13,386 bases of DNA from an uncultured Rickettsiales bacterium (GTDB lineage Bacteria > Pseudomonadota > Alphaproteobacteria > Rickettsiales > UBA1997), in contig CAKVBE010000015.1 of the NCBI GenBank assembly GCA_934725005.1, positions 1 to 13,386 on the forward strand, read 5' to 3'. This document shows positions 1-5,094 of the stretch, piece by piece. The position numbers and the translations under genes are program-made. The notes beneath the pieces are model-generated. The model made no database searches. It was not told the origin of the DNA and saw only the letters and a program-made list of their open reading frames with translations. Numbering within the stretch: the stretch's first letter is position 1; the number at the start of each line of letters is the position of its first letter.

Positions 1-380
1 TAAGATTTTTCTTCAAAATCTTTTCTTATTTCTAAAGGTATTAATTCTTCTTGATCTATATTATGCTTATCAAAATAATCAGCACAATGTCTGTAATAGA
101 ACATATGTCTATTTAATACATCACCAACAAATAAAGATAATTTATTAACTTTAAACTTCTCCAGCTTTCCATCAATGTTCCAAACAATTTCTTTGTTATT
201 CATTAATCTTCTTAAATCAGACATTATGAGCTTCATATTTTCACCCATATAATAATCTTTTTCTAAACTTATAATTAATATTAATGTTACATCAATACGA
301 TCCACTCCGTCATTGTAGAACCTTTTTAATATACTTTCTAAATCTAAATAATCAAAGAACAATGATTCATTACTATTCAC
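1..380 (-). CDS. Unrecognised protein, 5' part only (runs off the window edge)
   Basis: Reading the minus strand from 380 gives 126 uninterrupted codons plus two bases of the next, so the gene continues beyond base 1 unless it stops right there. The start is a GTG at 380-378. An in-frame TAA lies directly upstream of it, so the frame cannot begin earlier, and an AGGAAG Shine-Dalgarno sits six bases before it. The product begins (M)NSNESLFFDYLDLESIL and is a mixed, fairly charged, probably soluble sequence with no signal peptide or membrane segment. I do not recognise a family or catalytic motif. It is transcribed away from the rest of the window, and a hairpin at 418-444 lies in its upstream region. 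The gene call is well supported; the function is unknown. Confidence 0.72.
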   Translation of the reverse strand, partial: MNSNESLFFDYLDLESILKRFYNDGVDRIDVTLILIISLEKDYYMGENMKLIMSDLRRLMNNKEIVWNIDGKLEKFKVNKLSLFVGDVLNRHMFYYRHCADYFDKHNIDQEELIPLEIRKDFEEKS

Positions 381-417
381 TTATAACTTCCTACACAAAA
401 ACTATTAATAATCTACA

Positions 418-444
418 TTATCATGCTACGAGATAGCATAATAA
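418..444 (-). promoter_or_regulatory. Hairpin upstream of the GTG-start gene
   Basis: An 11-bp inverted repeat (418-428 with 434-444, one C/A mismatch, 5-base loop) lies about 40 bases before the start of the minus-strand gene. It could be a 5'UTR hairpin or an operator. No good promoter hexamers were found nearby, and the role is inferred from position only. The rest of 381-616 shows no open frame with coding character. Confidence 0.3.
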
Positions 445-616
445 CGCGGTATACATTTAGAGATAAAGTTGAATTTTGCTAGTATTTTAGCTTAAATTCA
501 AAGAATTAAAAAAATTATGAACAAACGTATTGATTAGTAAAATATAATATTTTAAAATTACAAATGTATTAAAGTAATATAAATTATATACTTATCTCCA
601 TATTTAACTCCTAAAA

Positions 617-645
617 AACCGTCACAGTGTGACGGTTGTTTTTTT
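617..645 (+). terminator. Strong bidirectional Rho-independent terminator with no gene feeding it
   Basis: A perfect 10-bp inverted repeat (617-626 with 628-637; in practice an 8-bp GC-rich stem with a 5-base loop) is followed by G and seven T at 639-645. It is preceded by six A (613-618), so it also reads as a terminator on the minus strand. The gene at 1-380 points away from it, and no gene reaches it from the right. It may end an unannotated short RNA or block read-through. Confidence 0.7.
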
Positions 646-666
646 AATGATTATCATTTACAAGGT

Positions 667-686
667 GTTGGATCTCTGAATCCAAC
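667..686. repeat. Small hairpin with GATCTCTGAATC core
   Basis: A perfect 7-bp stem (GTTGGAT 667-673 with ATCCAAC 680-686) closes a CTCTGA loop. The stem tip and loop match the hairpin inside repeat copy 1 at 759-778 (loop CTCCGA). They also match, in reverse complement, the hairpin inside copy 2 at 7599-7624. The outer stem differs in each case but still pairs, so this looks like a third member of one hairpin family. Confidence 0.5.
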
Positions 687-711
687 TTTTTGTGAATTTT
701 GCGCTACTATC

Positions 712-1037
712 TTTTTTACAATTGGATTTAACTGTTATCTTAATAGCCTATACGATGTACAAGATCTCCGAATCTTGTCCAATATTTACAGAACTTAATT
801 TTTATTATTTATTATGTTATATAATCGATCGATATTTGTAAATACTGGGTGTCGAGTTTTAAGACTCAACACATTGTAAAGAAAATAACAATCATTAAAA
901 AATCCTTCCCTTCCTTGAGAGGGAAGTGTCAACGAAGTTGACAAAGGGGAGTTTAAATAAAAAGCAAGAGTTTTAACAATTCTCAAGCACCCTATCGCCA
1001 GCAAAGTTGGCACTTTCCCTCAAGGAGGGAAAGGATT
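712..1037. repeat. Dispersed intergenic repeat, copy 1 (long form)
   Basis: This stretch matches 7556-7813. The two share TTTAACTGTTATCTTAATAG, then, after a variable hairpin, AATATTTACAGAACTTAATT and the following AT-rich block to about 845 (copy 2 about 7690). Both end in a CTTTCCCTCAAGG block with AAGGATT at the far edge. Copy 1 carries roughly 70 extra bases, about 890-950, that contain an inverted second arm. A 72-codon GTG-start open frame crosses it on the minus strand (1013-795), but the matching frame in copy 2 hits TGA at its third codon. I therefore take the repeat as non-coding. No transposase is linked to it. Confidence 0.75.
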
Positions 1038-1054
1038 TAGAGAGTAATGATCAT
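890..1054. repeat. MITE-like inverted-repeat unit nested in repeat copy 1
   Basis: The left arm (about 890-953) and right arm (about 985-1054) are imperfect reverse complements. Each starts with ATCATTA, has AATCCTT plus a CCCT/AGGG block, and continues inward. Each arm holds two hairpins in the same order. The first is 905-926 on the left and 1013-1033 on the right. The second is 928-942 (GTCAAC-GAA-GTTGAC) on the left and 997-1011 (GCCAGC-AAA-GTTGGC) on the right. The arms flank about 30 AT-rich bases. The size and structure fit a palindromic miniature element or a REP-like mosaic unit. No target-site duplication was established. Confidence 0.55.
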
Positions 1055-1091
1055 TAAAATCTTTTTCATAAAGAAAAGAAAAGATTTTAAT
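1053..1091. repeat. 13-bp perfect inverted repeat
   Basis: ATTAAAATCTTTT at 1053-1065 pairs perfectly with 1079-1091 around a 13-base purine-rich loop. It abuts the outer end of the nested repeat unit. It is AT-only apart from one G-C pair and has no T-tract, so a terminator role is doubtful. From here to the rplM promoter at 1236 I see only AT-rich spacer. Confidence 0.4.
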
Positions 1092-1235
1092 AATAGTTTT
1101 TGATTAAATATTCCTATAAAAGTTAAAGAATAAATAAAATTAAATAACGTAAATCATTCTCATTCTAAAAAATCACCAAAATTAAAAAATGAAGTCAAGG
1201 TTAAAATAATAAAAACAATTAGGGAAACATAATTA

Positions 1236-1263
1236 TTGACTTATTTTTTTTATATATTACAAT
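1236..1263 (+). promoter_or_regulatory. Sigma-70 promoter of the rplM-rpsI operon
   Basis: TTGACT (1236-1241) and TACAAT (1258-1263) are separated by 16 bases. This predicts transcription starting near 1270 and an untranslated leader of about 110 bases before rplM. Confidence 0.65.
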
Positions 1264-1292
1264 CACTGCTGATCTTAGAGAAAGTATTTTTG

Positions 1293-1321
1293 TGCATCCC
1301 CCAAGACCCCACTTGGATGTA
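1293..1321 (+). promoter_or_regulatory. C-rich leader hairpin upstream of rplM, candidate autoregulatory site
   Basis: In the predicted mRNA leader, CCAAG (1301-1305) pairs with CTTGG (1312-1316) around an ACCCCA loop. Below a CCC bulge (1298-1300), TGCAT (1293-1297) pairs with ATGTA (1317-1321), including one wobble. This cluster of Cs stands out in an otherwise AT-rich spacer. E. coli L13 represses its own operon through the rplM leader; applying that here is inference from position and structure. Confidence 0.4.
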
Positions 1322-1382
1322 AACAAAAAAAGATTTATTCAAGATTATTAAATTAAAAGATCTTTTTATGAGTAAAAATATA

Positions 1383-1844
1383 ATGAAAACTTTTTCAGCA
1401 ACTCCAAAAGATATAAAAAGAAAATGGTATGTTGTTGATGCTACTGATTTGGTACTAGGAAGAATGTCGGCTGTTATAGCTAACTATTTGAGAGGAAAAA
1501 ATAAACCTTATTATACTCCAACAATGGATTGCGGTGACTATATAATAGTTATAAATGCTGATAAAGTATTTTTAAGTGGTACTAAAGACGATACAAAGAG
1601 ATTCTACTGGCATACAGGATATATGGGTGGTATTAAATTTAGGACAATGGGTAAATTAAGAGAAGATCATCCAGAGAGAATAATTGAAAATTCTGTTAGA
1701 AGAATGATTACAAGAAGTCCTCTTGGAAGAGAAGTTCTTAAAAAGTTGTACGTATATTCTGGAAATGAACATCCACACGCTGGACAAAATCCTGAAGTAC
1801 TTGATATTAGATCAATGAGTGAAAAAAATTCAAAAAGAAACTAA
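1383..1844 (+). CDS. rplM: Large ribosomal subunit protein L13 (uL13)
   Basis: An early-assembling protein of the 50S subunit that binds 23S rRNA. The sequence shows the family layout: MKTFSA start, KRKWYVVDAT, a DCGDYIIVINADKV core, HTGYMGGIK, and the C-terminal SPLGREVLKKLYVYSGNEHPH block with PEVLDIR. I chose the ATG at 1383 (153 residues) because E. coli and alphaproteobacterial L13 begin MKTF/MKTY. An in-frame ATG at 1368 would add MSKNI. Neither start has a convincing Shine-Dalgarno; the nearest is a GAG 12 bases before 1383. It is the first gene of an operon with rpsI, nine bases upstream of it, and is preceded by a promoter and a structured leader that may mediate feedback control. 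The C-terminus carries a short polar tail rich in Lys, Asn and Ser. Confidence 0.95.
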   Translation: MKTFSATPKDIKRKWYVVDATDLVLGRMSAVIANYLRGKNKPYYTPTMDCGDYIIVINADKVFLSGTKDDTKRFYWHTGYMGGIKFRTMGKLREDHPERIIENSVRRMITRSPLGREVLKKLYVYSGNEHPHAGQNPEVLDIRSMSEKNSKRN

Positions 1845-1853
1845 GGTAATTGT

Positions 1854-2378
1854 ATGGCAAAAGTTGAGGAAAAAATAATAGAATCTAGAAAACCATTTGT
1901 AAAAAAGAGTGGTGTAAAAAAAGTTTTCGAAAAAAAGACAGAGAAAAATGTTTTAATTGAGAAAAAACCTCTTGTAAAAAAAATAGGTGACAATAAAACT
2001 TATTCAACTGGAAAGAGAAAGAATGCTATAGCAAAAGTTTGGATTGTTAAGGGTTCTGGAAATATAACAATAAATGGAATCGATGCTCATGAGTATTTAA
2101 AGAGACCATTGTTAGAAATAGTTATAAACGAGCCATTTGCAGTGACAGAAACAGAGGGTAAATTCGATGTTATCTGTCAGACGATAGGCGGTGGTTTGTC
2201 AGGACAAGCTGGTGCAATTAGACACGGTATAGCTAAAGCTTTGAATTTATTAAATACTGTTGCTTACAGACAGGCTTTGAAAAGAGCTGGCTTGCTAACT
2301 AGGGACCCAAGGGTTGTTGAAAGAAAGAAGGCTGGTTTAATAAAAGCAAGAAAGGGTCAGGTATTTAAGCGAAGATAA
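1854..2378 (+). CDS. rpsI: Small ribosomal subunit protein S9 (uS9) with a Lys-rich N-terminal extension
   Basis: A 30S head protein whose C-terminal tail reaches the P-site tRNA. The conserved domain runs from about residue 50 (YSTGKRKNAIAKVW) through GGGLSGQAGAIRHGIAKAL to the end (LTRDPRVVERKKAGLIKARK, then GQVFKRR), including the basic tail ending in Arg. The first 45-50 residues are an added Lys-rich segment with two similar pieces, KPFVKK and KPLVKK. At 174 residues it exceeds the roughly 130 of E. coli S9. The start is supported by a TAAGG Shine-Dalgarno that overlaps the rplM stop, and an Ala follows the Met. It is second in the rplM-rpsI operon, and a Rho-independent terminator follows. 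Confidence 0.95.
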   Translation: MAKVEEKIIESRKPFVKKSGVKKVFEKKTEKNVLIEKKPLVKKIGDNKTYSTGKRKNAIAKVWIVKGSGNITINGIDAHEYLKRPLLEIVINEPFAVTETEGKFDVICQTIGGGLSGQAGAIRHGIAKALNLLNTVAYRQALKRAGLLTRDPRVVERKKAGLIKARKGQVFKRR

Positions 2379-2421
2379 TGTCTAAATATTTTTCTTTTTT
2401 ACTACTTCATTAAGTTTTTAA

Positions 2422-2457
2422 CGCTGGTTCATTAGGGATGAGCCAGCGAGTTTTTTT
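2422..2457 (+). terminator. Rho-independent terminator of rplM-rpsI
   Basis: CGCTGGTTCA (2422-2431) pairs with TGAGCCAGCG (2439-2448), with one G-T wobble and a 7-base loop. AG and seven T follow (2451-2457). It lies 44 bases after the rpsI stop. Confidence 0.9.
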
Positions 2458-2612
2458 GACATCATGATTATGTTGTGAGTCTATTGTAGAAAACTCTAAA
2501 AAATTAAATTATATATTATTCTGTTTAATGTACATTCTGTGTTTCTTTATAACACAACATTTCACGTCTGATGTGTAATATACTATTTCGATAATTGATT
2601 ATATGATAACGT

Positions 2613-2689
2613 TGGTAGCAAGAAAGGGATTCGAACCCTTGACCTGCGGATTATGATTCCGATGCTCTAACCAACTGAGCTACCTCGCC
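2613..2689 (-). tRNA. Elongator tRNA-Met (anticodon CAT)
   Basis: On the minus strand the 77 bases fold as a full tRNA with CCA encoded. It has a 7-bp acceptor (GGCGAGG, with G1-U72 and other wobbles), the D-arm GCTCAGTTGGTTAGAGC, the anticodon loop ATCATAA, and the T-arm with GGTTCGAATCC. The D-arm with GTTGG and the anticodon stem CGGA/TCCG are of the elongator-Met type found in alphaproteobacteria, not initiator tRNA, which has three G-C pairs at the base of the anticodon stem. Position 27-43 is a T/C mismatch. tRNA-Ile2 also has CAT in its gene, but the body fits Met better. Confidence 0.93.
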
Positions 2690-2696
2690 ACTGTCA

Positions 2697-2725
2697 ATTA
2701 TATAATCTCATAATTATAAAATCAA
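2697..2725 (-). promoter_or_regulatory. Sigma-70 promoter of tRNA-Met
   Basis: On the minus strand TTGATT (2725-2720) and a perfect TATAAT (2702-2697) have a 17-base spacer. The expected start, near 2690, falls within about one base of the mature tRNA 5' end at 2689. Confidence 0.75.
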
Positions 2726-2785
2726 TTATAAATTTTAAAAATATTACAATATTATTTATTATAAATGTAATTTATTAATTGATGT

Positions 2786-3496
2786 TTAGTCATTTGATAT
2801 AATTGTGTATTTTCCGTTACCGTTTATTGTGTTTAAGATTGAATTATTATCTGTTATTTTAAACACAACTATTGGCATATTTATGTCTCTGGCTAAAGCA
2901 AATGCTGTTTGGTCCATAACTTTTAAGTTATTTTTTATCACATAATCAAAACAAATATTATCAAATCGTTTTGCATCATTAAACTTTATTGGATCTTTAT
3001 CATAAACACCATCAACTTTGGTACCTTTAAATACTGCATCACAATTCATTTCAGAAGCCCTTAAAATTGAAGCTGTATCGGTAGAAAAATAAGGATTTCC
3101 TGTTCCAGCAACAAACAACATTACTCTACCTTTTTCCAGATGTCTCAATGCTCTTCTTTTTATGTAAGGTTCACATACTCTACTTATTTCTATTGCGCTT
3201 TGCATTCTTGTTGGTATGGATAATTTTTCTAATGCATTTTGTAGTATGATGCCATTCATAACTGTTGCCAACATTCCGACATAATCAGCGCTGACTCTGT
3301 CTAATAGTTCTATTTTTGAAGTAGCTCCTCTAAAAATATTTCCACCACCTATAACAATACATACTTCTATGCCGCTTTTGTAAATATCGTGTATTTCTTT
3401 TGCTATTTTTTGTATTGAATTTGTGTCATATGTGTCTCCATCTCCTTTTAAAGCTTCACCGGAAATTTTAAATAATATTCTTTTAAACTGTTTCAT
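2786..3496 (-). CDS. pyrH: UMP kinase
   Basis: Phosphorylates UMP to UDP with ATP in the cytosol. It is a bacterial-type hexameric enzyme of the amino-acid-kinase fold, unlike eukaryotic UMP/CMP kinases. Visible landmarks are KISGEAL at 10-16, the GGGNIFRG phosphate loop at 50-57, DYVGMLATVMN at 71-81, GTGNPYFSTDTAS at 131-143 (nucleotide and UMP contacts) and KGTKVDGVYDKDP at 157-169. The length, 236 residues, is normal. The start has a TAGG Shine-Dalgarno five bases away. It follows rplI on the same strand but is separated by a strong terminator. A TACAAT at 3522-3517, beginning at the end of the T-tract, could be the -10 of its own promoter, with only a weak -35. The usual neighbours tsf and frr are not present. 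Confidence 0.96.
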   Translation of the reverse strand: MKQFKRILFKISGEALKGDGDTYDTNSIQKIAKEIHDIYKSGIEVCIVIGGGNIFRGATSKIELLDRVSADYVGMLATVMNGIILQNALEKLSIPTRMQSAIEISRVCEPYIKRRALRHLEKGRVMLFVAGTGNPYFSTDTASILRASEMNCDAVFKGTKVDGVYDKDPIKFNDAKRFDNICFDYVIKNNLKVMDQTAFALARDINMPIVVFKITDNNSILNTINGNGKYTIISND

Positions 3497-3521
3497 AATA
3501 CCTACACAAAATTTTAATTGT

Positions 3522-3555
3522 AAAAAAAATCCTTGTTATTAAATAATAACAAGGA
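3522..3555 (-). terminator. Rho-independent terminator after rplI
   Basis: A perfect 12-bp inverted repeat (3530-3541 with 3544-3555; physically a 10-bp stem with a 6-base loop) is followed on the minus strand by eight T (3529-3522). It ends only 25 bases before the pyrH start codon, so pyrH needs read-through or a promoter overlapping this site. Confidence 0.9.
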
Positions 3556-3579
3556 CTCATAATTAACACATAAACAAAA

Positions 3580-4092
3580 CTATTTTGTTTCTTCATCTGT
3601 TTTTTCAGCTTTTTTTGCTGTTTTATATTTTTTTGCTTCTTCTCTTGACCTAGCAACAATTATTTCTTTGTTAAAAATAACGTCGTGATGTAATTCCATT
3701 GTAATTGTGTATACACCTAGTTCTTTAATAGGTGTTCTAATTACAACATTTGATTTATCAACGTCTTTTATTTTTAATAAGTTGTTGATCAAGTTAGCTA
3801 TCCTCATTGGTGTAACAGAACCATATAATTTATCTGAATCACCGGCGTTTTCGAGGATTATTATTTCAAGTTTTTCAATCTTGTCTTTATTTTTCAAAGC
3901 TGTTTGATATCTTTCTTCATTCTCTTTTTCAAGTTCAGCTTTTTTTGCCTCAAAAACTTTGTAGTTTTCTTCTGAATATGGGATTACCATTTTTCTAGGT
4001 AATAAATAATTTTTGCCATATCCATTTGCTATAACTTTTATATCACCTATTTCACCTAAATGTCTAATTTTTGATGTTAAAATTACTTTCAT
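3580..4092 (-). CDS. rplI: Large ribosomal subunit protein L9 (bL9)
   Basis: Two-domain 50S protein that binds 23S rRNA near the L1 stalk. The N-terminal domain carries the family signature: LGEIGDIKVIANGYGKNYLL at 12-31, followed by PRKMVIP. A long Lys/Glu-rich connecting helix spans about 45-75, and the C-terminal domain (LYGSVTPMRIANLI, then IKELGVYTITMELHHDV) follows to about 148. The product ends in a charged Lys/Glu tail and is 170 residues long, against about 150 in E. coli. The start has a GAGGT Shine-Dalgarno, and the gene lies 12 bases after rpsR. It is the last gene of the rpsF-rpsR-rplI operon, which ends at the terminator downstream. Confidence 0.95.
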   Translation of the reverse strand: MKVILTSKIRHLGEIGDIKVIANGYGKNYLLPRKMVIPYSEENYKVFEAKKAELEKENEERYQTALKNKDKIEKLEIIILENAGDSDKLYGSVTPMRIANLINNLLKIKDVDKSNVVIRTPIKELGVYTITMELHHDVIFNKEIIVARSREEAKKYKTAKKAEKTDEETK

Positions 4093-4104
4093 TTTCTACC
4101 TCAA

Positions 4105-4407
4105 TCAATCTTCGTTTTTAGAAATAAATGATAATAAAGCTAAGTTTCTAGCTCTCTTGATTGCTTGTGATAAAACTCTTTGTTTTTTTACACAAGTGCC
4201 TGTAACTCTGCTAGGTAATATCTTTCCTCTTTCTGATATAAACTTAACCAAAAGTGGTAAATTCTTGTAATTTATATCACAAATTGCAACTTCCTTCAGA
4301 GGGCATTCTTTTTTCTTTCTTACAGACATCCCTTGATTAACAAGAGAGATCTTTAAATAGCCGTCTTGTTCGCTATTTACTTCTTGTCTATTTTCTTCTT
4401 CAAACAT
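4105..4407 (-). CDS. rpsR: Small ribosomal subunit protein S18 (bS18) with an acidic N-terminal extension
   Basis: 30S platform protein that binds as a pair with S6. The conserved part starts at about residue 27 ([19 protein letters not shown]) and contains the hallmark [16 protein letters not shown] at 58-73 and [19 protein letters not shown], with normal spacing. The first 26 residues ([10 protein letters not shown]...) are extra and acidic. The long form is supported by a TAAGGA Shine-Dalgarno six bases before the ATG at 4407, overlapping the rpsF stop. The internal ATG at codon 27 would give a 74-residue protein of E. coli size, but its GGG abuts the ATG, too close for a normal site. It sits nine bases after rpsF. 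Confidence 0.94.
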   Translation of the reverse strand: MFEEENRQEVNSEQDGYLKISLVNQGMSVRKKKECPLKEVAICDINYKNLPLLVKFISERGKILPSRVTGTCVKKQRVLSQAIKRARNLALLSFISKNED

Positions 4408-4416
4408 AAATATTCC

Positions 4417-4773
4417 TTACTTTTTATCGTTTTTGTTACCATCTTTAGCATTAACAGATACCATTAAATCAGAATTTTCTGTTGGTATAGAATCTATCTT
4501 AAAAATTGCTTTTCTTATGATACTTTCATTGTATCCCATTACTCTCTCTAGTTCAGCAACTGCTGGATATGGAGAATCAATGTGCATCAAAACGTAATGT
4601 CCTTTGGAGTTTTTCTTAATTTTGTAAGCTAATGTTCTTAAACCCCAATATTCTTTTGAGACTAATTTTCCACCATTTTCTTCTAACAGAAGCTTGAATT
4701 TATCTGTCAAATTATCAACTTCAGCTGGTGATAAATCTTGTCTAGCTATATAAACTAATTCGTAAAAAGGCAT
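4417..4773 (-). CDS. rpsF: Small ribosomal subunit protein S6 (bS6)
   Basis: 30S platform protein and S18 partner. The ferredoxin-like fold begins MPFYELVYIARQDLS and continues with GGKLVSKEYWGLRTLAYKI, SKGHYVLMHID and LERVMGYNESIIRKAI. The last 20 or so residues are a polar tail, giving 118 residues in all. The start has AGGAAG and AGG Shine-Dalgarno-like sequences upstream. It is the first gene of the minus-strand operon rpsF-rpsR-rplI. The gene order is canonical, but the ssb or fabF-type neighbours seen in other bacteria are absent. Confidence 0.95.
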   Translation of the reverse strand: MPFYELVYIARQDLSPAEVDNLTDKFKLLLEENGGKLVSKEYWGLRTLAYKIKKNSKGHYVLMHIDSPYPAVAELERVMGYNESIIRKAIFKIDSIPTENSDLMVSVNAKDGNKNDKK

Positions 4774-4815
4774 GGCCTATCTTCCTATTGTTTTTAATAA
4801 TTTAATAAGAATAAG

Positions 4816-4837
4816 TATCATGGAACTTGTCATGATA
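4816..4837 (-). promoter_or_regulatory. rpsF leader hairpin
   Basis: TATCATG and CATGATA (4816-4822 with 4831-4837) form a perfect 7-bp stem with an 8-base loop in the predicted 5'UTR, about 43 bases before rpsF. S6:S18 bind leader hairpins in several bacteria. The CCG bulge typical of that motif is not obvious here, so the assignment is tentative. Confidence 0.35.
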
Positions 4838-4851
4838 ACCTTACGTATTGA

Positions 4852-4879
4852 ATAATATAATACCCTTTTTAAAAAGCAA
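4852..4879 (-). promoter_or_regulatory. Probable promoter of rpsF-rpsR-rplI
   Basis: On the minus strand TTGCTT (4879-4874) is followed after 16 bases by TATTAT (4857-4852). Transcription would start near 4845, leaving a leader of about 72 bases. The hexamers are not perfect, and in such AT-rich DNA alternatives exist. Confidence 0.45.
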
Positions 4880-4932
4880 ATTAAAAAGTCGTTTAAGACA
4901 ATTATTAATAGTTATTTAGTTTTTAAAGTTGG

Positions 4933-4956
4933 ATAATTCATTTTTTTATGAATTAT
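4933..4956. repeat. 9-bp AT-rich hairpin in the rpsF-proS divergent spacer
   Basis: ATAATTCAT (4933-4941) pairs perfectly with ATGAATTAT (4948-4956) around six T. It lies upstream of both divergent promoters. Nothing else structured is seen between 4880 and 5038. Confidence 0.3.
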
Positions 4957-5038
4957 GTTATATTTTTACAAGTTAGATTTCCATTAAGTGTCTAAAAATA
5001 GAAATTATTTAATAATATTAGATTTGTGATTTTCAATG

Positions 5039-5066
5039 TTGATTATTTTTCATTACATAATAACAT
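5039..5066 (+). promoter_or_regulatory. Possible proS promoter
   Basis: TTGATT (5039-5044) and TAACAT (5061-5066) have a 16-base spacer and would give a leader of about 22 bases. The -10 match is weak. Confidence 0.3.
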
Positions 5067-5094
5067 CTGCACTAATGTGTTAAATTAAGTAAAA

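Noticed and set aside
795..1013. 72-codon open frame on the minus strand across repeat copy 1
   Set aside because: It starts with GTG inside a repeat arm, and the matching frame in copy 2 has a TGA at codon 3. The conserved feature is hairpin structure and not protein.
2458..2612. Possible small gene or RNA between rpsI and tRNA-Met
   Set aside because: There is no open frame with a start and Shine-Dalgarno, and no stable hairpin beyond the rpsI terminator.
3707..4270. Plus-strand open frames opposite rplI and rpsR
   Set aside because: They lie antisense to clearly recognised ribosomal genes and encode low-complexity hydrophobic residues, as expected from the reverse strand of Lys/Glu-rich AT-rich genes.
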